DNA from: JBHIDJ01 sp046760105
Lineage (GTDB): Bacteria > Pseudomonadota > Gammaproteobacteria > Acidiferrobacterales > SPGG2
Assembly: GCA_046760105.1 (NCBI GenBank)
Contig: JBHIDJ010000154.1
Span: forward strand, 1 to 6,818
DNA length: 6,818 nucleotides
Reading direction: 5' to 3'
Each line of letters opens with the position of its first letter. The stretch's first letter is position 1. Under the pieces are notes generated by a model that saw only the letters and a program-made list of their open reading frames with translations, did no database searches and had not been told where the DNA came from. The translations under genes were made by a program, and so were the position numbers. Shown here piece after piece: positions 1 through 6,016 of this stretch.

Positions 1-1848
1 GATATGCTTCGGGCCATCGACGCTGATCTCGATCTTGCTGTCAAAAGGCTGGTGGTTGCGCCGACCGCCATCCGCGACCTCTCGGTCACCGCCAAGCTCA
101 AGAATGGCCAGCTAACGCTCGCGCCAATCGCAATGGCGCTGCCAGGGGGCCGGATCAAAGGTCGGGTTCAAGTCGATGCGAGCGCCGACAATGCGCGGTT
201 GCGCATAGACCTGACGGCGGATCAGTTTGACATCGATAAGATGAAGGCGCTTGCGAACATCAAGGATCTTCGTGCTGGGGCAAATGACTTGCAGATCCAC
301 CTGGCGAGCCGCGGTAAAACGGTTCGCACACTGCTGGAGGGATCGAAGTTTCAGCTTACAACGGGCGCCGTGGACGTGCGGTATCGCACCCAGATCGCGG
401 GCCGTGTCGTGCCGATCAGGCTCTCCAAGGTCGAGATCGCCACGGAGCCGGGGCAGCCGATCAGTCTTGCGTTCGATGGGACAATTAGGCGGCTGCCGTT
501 CAGCTTGCGCTACAGCGGGGATACATTGGCAAACCTGGCGGCTGCTCGCGAAACCTGGCCGGTGGCTTTGTCAGGGCACGTCGCCGGTTTGACGTTTGAG
601 ACCAAAGGGGAAGTGATCCGGCCGTTTGGCGAGCAGGACTTCGACCTCACTTTCACTTTCACAGGCGAGGACCTCGACGCCCTGGACTCGCTGCTAGACA
701 TCGATTTGCCGACGCGTGGGCCCTATCGGCTGACGGGGCGGATCATGGAGACCGACAACGTCTACCAGCTTGCGGAACTCGAGCTCGACCTCGAGGACGA
801 TCATGCCACCGGCAGTCTCACGCTGACCACGGACGGACCGCGGCCGCACGTCGTTGCCAAGCTCGTCGCCGATGAGCTTCATCTCGAAGACGTGATCGAG
901 GATTTAAACGAAGAAGAGGACGAAGCGGACGACAAGCGTCTGTTCTCTGACTTTGCGATACCCGCAGACGCCTTGCGAGCGGTGGATGTCGACTTCGAGC
1001 TCAGGGTCACAAAGGTGATTGGAAATGTCACTGACCTTGGCGAAATCTCGGTAAAAGTAAAGCTCAGGAACGGACACCTGATCGTGTCGCCATTGACGGC
1101 AGCACTGGCGGGTGGCCAGATCGTCTCCAACCTGGATCTCGATGCTGGAACGACTCCACCGGTGGCGAGCCTTCAGCTGGCGGTGAAAGACCTGGACTAC
1201 GGCCGCTTGCTTGACGCCTTAGACGTCAAAGACATTGAAGGGAAGGGCGATATCGAGATTAATCTCACCAGCCGCGGTGCGACGTTGCATAGCCTTTTAG
1301 GCCAAGCGAACGGGAAAGCCGAGTTCGTTAGCGAGGCGGGCAAAATCAGGCGCGGCGATATCGACCTATGGGCCGCGGGTCTTATGACCACCATGATGTC
1401 ACCGAAATGGCACCGAGAGGACTTCACGCAGGTGAACTGCATGGTGGCGCGCTTCGATGTGACCAACGGTGCGGCGCAGACCAGCCCCATCCTGCTGGAT
1501 ACGACCCGTATTACCGTTGCGGTAACCGGTACCCTGAAACTGCGCACGGAGCAACTAGATATGGTGCTGACGCCTGCCCCAAAGAAGGCCAGCTTCATCA
1601 GCCTGGCAACGCCGGTGAAGCTCGCCGGGACGCTCGTAGAACCTGAGGTGTCGATCACCAAGAAAAGTAAGTTCAAGAGCTTCAGCAAGATACTACTTCC
1701 CTTCGTTAACCCGGCGTTCCTTCTGTATTCGGGTGACCTCGGTACCCACGACAACGCCTGTGAGGCTGCCATTGCCGCCCACGAGGCATCCGCGGACGAG
1801 TCCAAGAAAAAGCGCAAGAAAAAGCGCAAGAAAAAGCGCGAGTCTTGA
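1..1848 (+). CDS. AsmA-family envelope protein, C-terminal part (5' truncated by window edge)
   Basis: The frame is open from base 1 to the TGA at 1846-1848. The first ATG (base 4) is very probably internal: its context, MLRAIDADLDLAVKRL, is the middle of a repeating AsmA module. Numbered from that Met, residues 6-120 and 326-445 are two copies of one module (LRAIDADLDLAVKRLVV... and LRAVDVDFELRVTKVIG..., each followed by a K-x-[KR]-NG-[QH]-L strand, then [PA]GG-[RQ]-I, then a [LI]-x-[LS]-x-SRG segment). Residues about 450-590 resemble the AsmA C-terminal domain, with late TPVKLAGTLVEPEVS and NACEAAIAAHEA segments. AsmA-like proteins are long beta-rich inner-membrane-anchored periplasmic proteins linked to outer-membrane assembly and lipid transport; the N-terminal anchor would lie upstream. 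An acidic stretch (LNEEEDEADDKR) sits near 301-312 and a basic KKKR tail ends the protein. Family call is firm; the specific role is unknown. Confidence 0.88.
   Translation, partial: DMLRAIDADLDLAVKRLVVAPTAIRDLSVTAKLKNGQLTLAPIAMALPGGRIKGRVQVDASADNARLRIDLTADQFDIDKMKALANIKDLRAGANDLQIHLASRGKTVRTLLEGSKFQLTTGAVDVRYRTQIAGRVVPIRLSKVEIATEPGQPISLAFDGTIRRLPFSLRYSGDTLANLAAARETWPVALSGHVAGLTFETKGEVIRPFGEQDFDLTFTFTGEDLDALDSLLDIDLPTRGPYRLTGRIMETDNVYQLAELELDLEDDHATGSLTLTTDGPRPHVVAKLVADELHLEDVIEDLNEEEDEADDKRLFSDFAIPADALRAVDVDFELRVTKVIGNVTDLGEISVKVKLRNGHLIVSPLTAALAGGQIVSNLDLDAGTTPPVASLQLAVKDLDYGRLLDALDVKDIEGKGDIEINLTSRGATLHSLLGQANGKAEFVSEAGKIRRGDIDLWAAGLMTTMMSPKWHREDFTQVNCMVARFDVTNGAAQTSPILLDTTRITVAVTGTLKLRTEQLDMVLTPAPKKASFISLATPVKLAGTLVEPEVSITKKSKFKSFSKILLPFVNPAFLLYSGDLGTHDNACEAAIAAHEASADESKKKRKKKRKKKRES
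1804..1839 (+). repeat. Three exact tandem copies of a 12-bp unit encoding a basic tail
   Basis: The 12-mer AAGAAAAAGCGC occurs three times head to tail (1804-1815, 1816-1827, 1828-1839) in frame at the end of the AsmA-family gene. Each copy encodes Lys-Lys-Lys-Arg. Copy-number change would alter tail length by four residues without shifting the frame. Confidence 0.95.
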
Positions 1849-1883
1849 CACAGTAAGCGAACTGAATGACCCACCGGCCGGGG

Positions 1884-1918
1884 GTAGCGGTTGCGTTACT
1901 AGAAGTCCCCAGCCTGGG
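1884..1918 (+). terminator. Weak hairpins after the AsmA-family gene, possible terminator
   Basis: GTAGCG (1884-1889) can pair with CGTTAC (1894-1899), including one G-U, around a GTTG loop. CCCAGCCTGGG follows at 1908-1918. Neither has a T-run behind it, so this is not a textbook intrinsic terminator; it is simply the only stem-forming sequence close to the stop codon. Confidence 0.2.
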
Positions 1919-1936
1919 AATCCCTCAGTGCCTCAA

Positions 1937-2057
1937 GTACGTACGTATCTGTAAGGGATATTACTAATATCCATTTGTCCAGTGTTAAAGGCATACTCCC
2001 ATTGCAACAGTACGACGTTAGTTTACCGGTCACCATGGACGTACGATACGTACGTAC
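1937..2057. repeat. 121-bp segment bounded by a perfect 13-bp inverted repeat
   Basis: GTACGTACGTATC at 1937-1949 is the exact reverse complement of GATACGTACGTAC at 2045-2057. Each arm also contains the self-complementary 10-mer TACGTACGTA (1938-1947 and 2047-2056), so each is a palindrome in its own right and the two together form an inverted pair. No clear target-site duplication flanks the segment. It could be a small non-autonomous element, a paired binding site for a dimeric DNA-binding protein, or the base of a long stem-loop. The repeat is certain; its meaning is not. Confidence 0.75.
1956..1972. repeat. Perfect 7-bp inverted repeat with 3-nt spacer
   Basis: GGATATT (1956-1962) and AATATCC (1966-1972) are exact inverted repeats separated by ACT. 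The AT-rich stem with no T-tract suits a small operator better than a terminator. It lies within the 121-bp inverted-repeat segment. Confidence 0.6.
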
Positions 2058-2207
2058 CGATTTTCTTTGCTGGTAATGGCGTTCCCGCTCAGACGATCAG
2101 TTGACCCGTAGGTCCGCAGGATATAGCCGCGACCATCGCAGCGTATTTGGAAATCAAACCACCGTCTGGATCAGTCGGAACACCATTGGTGGAAGTTTTA
2201 CGATAGA

Positions 2208-2277
2208 GTGAGTAATTAGTGTTCAGCAAACAGGTTATAGTTTTCAGTAAACAGTGATCAGTAATCAGTGTATAGTA
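2208..2277 (+). repeat. Array of ten degenerate heptanucleotide repeats
   Basis: Read in steps of seven from 2208 the sequence is GTGAGTA, ATTAGTG, TTCAGCA, AACAGGT, TATAGTT, TTCAGTA, AACAGTG, ATCAGTA, ATCAGTG, TATAGTA, approximating WWYAGTR. The best-conserved units are at 2243-2270. A few TACTG cores (the reverse complement of CAGTA) recur downstream at 2327-2353 with 6-9 nt spacing, so inverted copies lie close to the next start codon. The period is not a multiple of three and no protein is encoded. Confidence 0.8.
2248..2276 (+). promoter_or_regulatory. Candidate sigma-70-type promoter for the multiheme cytochrome
   Basis: TAAACA (2248-2253, four of six matches to TTGACA) and TATAGT (2271-2276, five of six to TATAAT) are separated by 17 nt. 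Both boxes are built from the heptanucleotide repeats. A start near 2283 would leave a leader of about 75 nt. The repeats make chance matches likely, so confidence is limited. Confidence 0.3.
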
Positions 2278-2294
2278 ATCTCAGCACTGATTGC
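2261..2294 (+). promoter_or_regulatory. Stem-loop in the leader or promoter of the cytochrome gene
   Basis: GTAATCAGTG (2261-2270) pairs with CACTGATTGC (2285-2294) over ten positions, with one G-U, around a 14-nt loop. The 5' arm comes from the heptad array. There is no downstream T-run, so it is not a terminator. It overlaps the candidate -10 box and could be an operator or leader structure. Confidence 0.4.
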
Positions 2295-2356
2295 ACAACT
2301 CTATAAGAATGATAGCGGTCTGCGCTTACTGACATTACTGGCTACTGATACTGCGC

Positions 2357-4690
2357 ATGAAGCCAAAGCCATGGGGTCTTGTTTTATTGACACTGCTCAT
2401 AGTGAGTTGCCAACAGCAGTCGGGGAACGAGACCAGCGAACATGTCAGCGACCAATCTTCAGCACGATCAAGCGTGAGTTATGTCGGCGCATCCGCCTGC
2501 GCCGCGTGTCACAAGAAAGAACATCAACTATGGCTGGGCTCACACCATGAGCTTGCCATGCAAGCTGCCAATGAACACACGGTCCTTGGCAATTTTAACA
2601 ACGCAAGTTTTACGTACTTCGATCTGACCTCTACTTTTTACAAGCGCGAGGGCAAGTTCTTCGTCCGCACCGACGGCCCTGACGGCGAGCTCCACGACTA
2701 CGAGATTCGTTACACGTTTGGGGTAACGCCACTGCAGCAATATCTTATCGAGTTTCCCGGTGGGCGCTACCAGGCGCTAAGCGTTGCCTGGGATACTCGC
2801 CCGAAAGAGGAGGGCGGCCAGCGTTGGTTTCATCTCTACCCCACTGAAAAGATCGCGTATGATGACATTCTGCATTGGACGGGACTGAATCAGAACTGGA
2901 ATCACATGTGCGCGGAATGTCATTCCACGAATCTGAACAAGAATTATGAGCCTGAGGAAGATCGGTTTAATACAGCGTGGTCGGAAATCAACGTTGCCTG
3001 TGAAGCCTGTCACGGACCCGGCTCGCGGCATGTCGCCTGGGCCGAGCGGGCAGCGAGCAACGGTAAGTCATCAAAGGACGGTGACCATGGCTTGGTGGTG
3101 CGGTTAGCAGACCGTCAGGGCGTACGCTGGGTCATCGATCCAGATAGCGGTAACGCACAGCGCAGTGCCCCGCCGAAATGGAGTACAGAGATCGAGATCT
3201 GCGCTCGCTGCCACGCCCGCCGCGCCACGATTTCGGGAGACTATGTCCATGGGCGCCCATTGCACGATACCCATCTCCCGGCGCTGCTCGAAGAATCGTT
3301 ATACCACGCCGACGGGCAGATCAAAGATGAGGTGTACGTCTACGGTTCGTTCCGCCAGAGCACGATGTATCGTGCCGGCGTGATCTGTAGCGACTGCCAT
3401 GAACCGCACAGCCTCAAGTTGCGCGCGGGCGGCAACGCGGTCTGTGCACAATGTCATCTTCCACAGAAATTTGACACTCGGTCACACCATTTCCACAAGC
3501 CCGATTCAAAAGGTGCCAGTTGCGTAGAGTGTCATATGCCGGCAACGACGTACATGGTCGTCGATCCCCGTCGCGATCACAGTATTCGCATTCCACGGCC
3601 GGATCTGTCGGTAAAGCTCAACACCCCGAACGCCTGCAACCAGTGCCATACCGACCGCTCAGCCGAATGGGCCGCCGAAGCCGTGCAGAAATGGTATGGA
3701 CACACACCCAAGGGCTTCCAAAACTTTGCCGAGGCGCTGCACGCCGGTCGCCGTGGTGCAGCGAAGGCGGAGCGGCTGCTGGTGCAACTGGCGAGCGACG
3801 ATGCCGCGCCCAACATCGCGCGTGCCACGGCGCTAGCCCAGCTAGGTAGATATCTCAGCCCGACGGTGCTCGAGGTGCTTCAACCGACTTTGCATGACCA
3901 CGACCCGATGATTCGCGCCTCGACGTTGCGTGCTTTGGAAGCCCTGGAACCAAGCGCCAGATTCCAGTTGACGCATCATTTACTGCAAGATTCAGTGCGT
4001 GCGGTCAGGATCGAAGCAGCGCGCATCCTTGCCGCAGTCCCACAGGAACAGCTGACCCCTGAGCAACGTGGCGTGTTTGCAAAGGCAGTTGAGGATTACG
4101 TTGCCGCTCAGCTTGTAAACGCCGACCGGCCGGAACCGCATCTTAATCTTGGTATTCTTTATCTCAGTCGTGGGGATTTTTCTCGAGCGGAGTCGGCTTA
4201 CCACACCGCGTTGCGGTTGCAACCTTCGTTCGTGCAGGCTTATGTCAACCTGGCGGATGTTTATCGAGTACAGCAGCGTGATGATAAGGGCGAGGAGGCA
4301 CTTCGAAAGGCGCTTGAGATCGCACCGCAGCAAGGCGACGTATACCATGCCTTGGGTCTGCTGCTAGTGCGACAGAAACGACTGGCTGAAGCCATGACAG
4401 CGCTTGCACAGGCAGCAAAGCTGCGACCTGAATCTGCGCGTTACCAGTATGTTTACGCGGTTGCGCTCAACTCCACCGGCAAGCCCCAGGCAGCAATACA
4501 GGTTCTGAAGGAGGCGCATAAACGTCATGCCAACGATCGCGACATACTGTTCGCGCTGGTTACATTTGAACGCGACCGGGGCAATTTAGATTCGGCCGTT
4601 GGCTATGGGGAAAAGCTCGTCACGCTTATGCCCCATGACCGATCTGCACAAGCCCTGTTGAGTCAGCTCAAGGCACAACAGGAAAAGTGA
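2357..4690 (+). CDS. Octaheme c-type cytochrome lipoprotein with HEAT-like and TPR repeats
   Basis: This 777-aa protein begins MKPKPWGLVLLTLLIVSC, a lipoprotein signal with lipobox IVSC. Cys18 is followed by Gln, not Asp, favouring outer-membrane sorting. Eight CXXCH motifs lie at 48-52, 185-189, 215-219, 282-286, 344-348, 363-367, 389-393 and 427-431, so eight covalent haems are expected. The N-terminal half resembles the cytochrome c554-like multiheme family (for example GGQRWFHLYP, MCAECHSTNL and CEACHGPGS segments). Residues about 475-560 look like HEAT repeats (DPMIRASTLRALEAL, VRAVRIEAARILAAV). About five TPR units follow (592-625, 626-659, 660-692, 694-727, 728-760). The cytochrome part should transfer electrons or reduce a substrate in the periplasm; the repeats should bind a partner. 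Substrate is unknown. ATG 2357 is supported by the signal peptide and an in-frame TGA at 2330-2332, although no Shine-Dalgarno is visible. Confidence 0.92.
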   Translation: MKPKPWGLVLLTLLIVSCQQQSGNETSEHVSDQSSARSSVSYVGASACAACHKKEHQLWLGSHHELAMQAANEHTVLGNFNNASFTYFDLTSTFYKREGKFFVRTDGPDGELHDYEIRYTFGVTPLQQYLIEFPGGRYQALSVAWDTRPKEEGGQRWFHLYPTEKIAYDDILHWTGLNQNWNHMCAECHSTNLNKNYEPEEDRFNTAWSEINVACEACHGPGSRHVAWAERAASNGKSSKDGDHGLVVRLADRQGVRWVIDPDSGNAQRSAPPKWSTEIEICARCHARRATISGDYVHGRPLHDTHLPALLEESLYHADGQIKDEVYVYGSFRQSTMYRAGVICSDCHEPHSLKLRAGGNAVCAQCHLPQKFDTRSHHFHKPDSKGASCVECHMPATTYMVVDPRRDHSIRIPRPDLSVKLNTPNACNQCHTDRSAEWAAEAVQKWYGHTPKGFQNFAEALHAGRRGAAKAERLLVQLASDDAAPNIARATALAQLGRYLSPTVLEVLQPTLHDHDPMIRASTLRALEALEPSARFQLTHHLLQDSVRAVRIEAARILAAVPQEQLTPEQRGVFAKAVEDYVAAQLVNADRPEPHLNLGILYLSRGDFSRAESAYHTALRLQPSFVQAYVNLADVYRVQQRDDKGEEALRKALEIAPQQGDVYHALGLLLVRQKRLAEAMTALAQAAKLRPESARYQYVYAVALNSTGKPQAAIQVLKEAHKRHANDRDILFALVTFERDRGNLDSAVGYGEKLVTLMPHDRSAQALLSQLKAQQEK

Positions 4691-4700
4691 GGCATCTCGA

Positions 4701-4757
4701 GAAACGCGTCAACGGGTATGCCGCAGCGCGTTTCACCGAAGTGAAAAGAGGCCCTCT
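4701..4757. terminator. Overlapping hairpins between convergent genes, probable bidirectional terminator
   Basis: Three inverted repeats lie between the two stop codons. GAAACGCG (4701-4708) pairs with CGCGTTTC (4727-4734). TTTCAC (4731-4736) pairs with GTGAAA (4741-4746) around CGAA, which on the minus-strand transcript reads C(UUCG)G, an unusually stable tetraloop. AGAG (4747-4750) pairs with CTCT (4754-4757), followed on the minus strand by a short T-run. The first two share 4731-4734 and cannot form together. T-tracts are short, so the terminator role is inferred mainly from position. Confidence 0.5.
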
Positions 4758-4775
4758 GTAAGGCGCCCGCAACTT

Positions 4776-5585
4776 TCAGAAGGTATACCTGGCGTACCCG
4801 AAGAAGCCGTCATACTCCCAGTCGAGCTCGTCCTTGTCTTCTAGGTCCTCGGCGTCGATAGTAACGTCATTGTAGCCAAGCCCGAGGCTGACTTTCTGCC
4901 AGGCCCGATACTCAACGCCGACCAGGATATCGATGACTTGGCCTTCGACATCGCTTTCATCGATCTCGAAGTAGTCATAGCTCGCCGCCAACAACCACTT
5001 CGGCGCAAACGGCCACTTGACACGAAGGCCAAACGTTGGGAACGGGGCGGTCCCGTCTCCGTCTTCCTCAGTGTTCGTTAATGGCGAGACTATGTTCGAG
5101 TCGAAGTCGTATATGGTCAAGGACGTAGAGACGCCGAGCTCGAGCTTGGGGGTTTGGTAGAAGGAGTACGCGTAGCTTGTCTTAAAAACTGTGAAATCGA
5201 GGTCGGTGGTGACCTGATCGCCCGCGGTGAAAATCTCATCTTCGATCTGGATGTCGCGCAGGAGTGTGGCGGTGCCATCGCGAGATATGTTGAAGTAACT
5301 AAACTCGATCCGATGCCGGGGCTTGAAACGGTAGTAGCCGCCTACGCGAACAACCTCCTCATCTTCATCCAAACCGAGGTCGTCCTCGAAGCTAATGAGC
5401 GTGCCCTCCCCCAGGGTGTCGGAGGAAAGGCGGATTTCGGTGCTTTCCTCTACGAAAAAGATGCCGGCGGCGATACTGCCGCGATCGGTCTTCATCCAGA
5501 CGTTATCGCCATCGGCAGCCAGTGCGGAGAGCGACAGGGTCGCGGCGATGAGCGAAGTCGCGCAAATCGCAACTATCTTTTTCAT
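4776..5585 (-). CDS. Outer-membrane beta-barrel protein, function unknown
   Basis: The 269-aa product starts MKKIVAICATSLIAATLSLS and has a Sec signal peptide with a likely cleavage after ALA at residue 23 (ALA|AD). The mature part alternates polar and hydrophobic residues in amphipathic strands rich in Tyr and Phe (for example RVGGYYRFKPRHRIEFSYFN near 80-99, YAYSFYQTPKLELGVSTSL near 138-156, LVGVEYRAWQKVSLGLGYND near 221-240) with acidic loops. It ends FFGYARYTF; a C-terminal Phe is the usual recognition signal for the BAM assembly machinery. Length would suit a barrel of roughly 8-12 strands. No catalytic motif or named family is recognisable. It is strongly acidic, especially at 49-78 and 244-258. 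It is transcribed toward the cytochrome gene and away from the alkylsulfatase, sharing a divergent promoter region with the latter. A link to sulfate-ester uptake is possible only as speculation. Confidence 0.85.
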   Translation of the reverse strand: MKKIVAICATSLIAATLSLSALAADGDNVWMKTDRGSIAAGIFFVEESTEIRLSSDTLGEGTLISFEDDLGLDEDEEVVRVGGYYRFKPRHRIEFSYFNISRDGTATLLRDIQIEDEIFTAGDQVTTDLDFTVFKTSYAYSFYQTPKLELGVSTSLTIYDFDSNIVSPLTNTEEDGDGTAPFPTFGLRVKWPFAPKWLLAASYDYFEIDESDVEGQVIDILVGVEYRAWQKVSLGLGYNDVTIDAEDLEDKDELDWEYDGFFGYARYTF

Positions 5586-5594
5586 GGTTTTTCG

Positions 5595-5600
5595 CTCCTC
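5595..5600 (-). promoter_or_regulatory. Ribosome binding site of the beta-barrel gene
   Basis: On the minus strand GAGGAG, inside GAGAGGAG, lies nine bases before the ATG at 5583-5585. This spacing supports that start, which also gives a complete signal peptide. Confidence 0.75.
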
Positions 5601-5711
5601 TCTGTCTTCATGGATAGGCGTGGCACGGCGTCAAACAAGACCATACCACGCATTCGAACGCTACACCTGACAACACGGATAGGCTATACGGGAAACTACT
5701 AATGCAACTAC

Positions 5712-5729
5712 GGGATCTCCCTAATAGGG
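5712..5729. promoter_or_regulatory. Overlapping palindromes, possible operator
   Basis: GGGATCTCCC (5712-5721) is an imperfect palindrome with 4-bp arms, and CCCTAATAGGG (5719-5729) is a palindrome with 5-bp arms around one base. They overlap at CCC. The position, about 130 bp before the beta-barrel start and 290 bp before the sulfatase start, fits a regulator site, but none is identified. Confidence 0.25.
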
Positions 5730-6005
5730 TTGGCAGCGTGAATCGCCATAAAATGGGTACCTGCCGCTCTCGCCAGCATCGACTTTTATGATACATGGCC
5801 ATCGTCGTTGGATTCGGCTGCATTGTGGCAACCGGACTGCTCCAGGCGGTGGCGCAGCAGAAGGGGTCGCCGGGCTCCAACAATTCTTTTAGATGTCGCA
5901 CCGGACGTCGCGGCTTGCCTGGAAGGACGAGACTACGCGGTTAAATATAGATTGAGTCGATGAACATTACAAAGTCGCGCGTTAATGATGCGTAAAGAAA
6001 TCACG

Positions 6006-6011
6006 AGGAGG
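6006..6011 (+). promoter_or_regulatory. Ribosome binding site of the alkylsulfatase gene
   Basis: A full AGGAGG lies five bases before the ATG at 6017. A second in-frame ATG at 6026 would be 14 bases away, so 6017 is the better start. Confidence 0.85.
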
Positions 6012-6016
6012 AACCA

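Larger units (their letters stand above)
1849..2356. other. 508-bp intergenic region, repeat-rich, no convincing gene
   Basis: No open frame here combines a start, a ribosome binding site and a recognisable protein. The region is more AT-rich than its flanks toward the 3' end. It holds a 13-bp inverted repeat pair, a 7-bp hairpin, a heptanucleotide array and a candidate promoter for the downstream cytochrome, each listed separately. A start-less open frame on the minus strand (2089-2235) may be a gene remnant or chance. Confidence 0.8.
5586..6016. other. 431-bp divergent intergenic region
   Basis: This region must hold the promoters of both the minus-strand beta-barrel gene and the plus-strand alkylsulfatase gene. 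No good -35/-10 pair was found for either. The clear signals are a good ribosome binding site at each end and a pair of overlapping palindromes near 5712-5729. A 49-codon ATG frame (5795-5944) has no ribosome binding site and resembles nothing recognisable. Confidence 0.6.

Noticed and set aside
1197..1874. 225-codon open frame on the minus strand
   Set aside because: Antisense to the AsmA-family gene; composition is Ser/Arg-rich shadow sequence with no recognisable domain.
2208..2294. CRISPR array
   Set aside because: The repeat unit is only 7 nt with no spacers, and no cas genes are present.
2254..2550. 98-codon plus-strand frame overlapping the cytochrome start
   Set aside because: It begins inside the heptad array and runs out of frame through the cytochrome signal peptide; no domain is visible.
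5619..5634. Sigma-54 promoter suggested by TGGCACG
   Set aside because: The -24-like half is present but the TTGC half at the required spacing is missing.
5154..5702. 182-codon plus-strand frame opposite the beta-barrel gene
   Set aside because: Antisense to a gene with a clear signal peptide and C-terminal Phe; no independent support.
5608..5901. 97-codon minus-strand frame in the divergent gap
   Set aside because: No ribosome binding site, no recognisable motif and a Cys/Ser/Pro-rich composition; it would also occupy the promoter region of the beta-barrel gene.
5795..5944. 49-codon plus-strand frame starting MAIVVGFGCIVATGLLQAVA
   Set aside because: The start looks like a membrane segment but there is no Shine-Dalgarno, the second half is Arg/Gly-rich noise, and another frame over the same bases looks equally protein-like.
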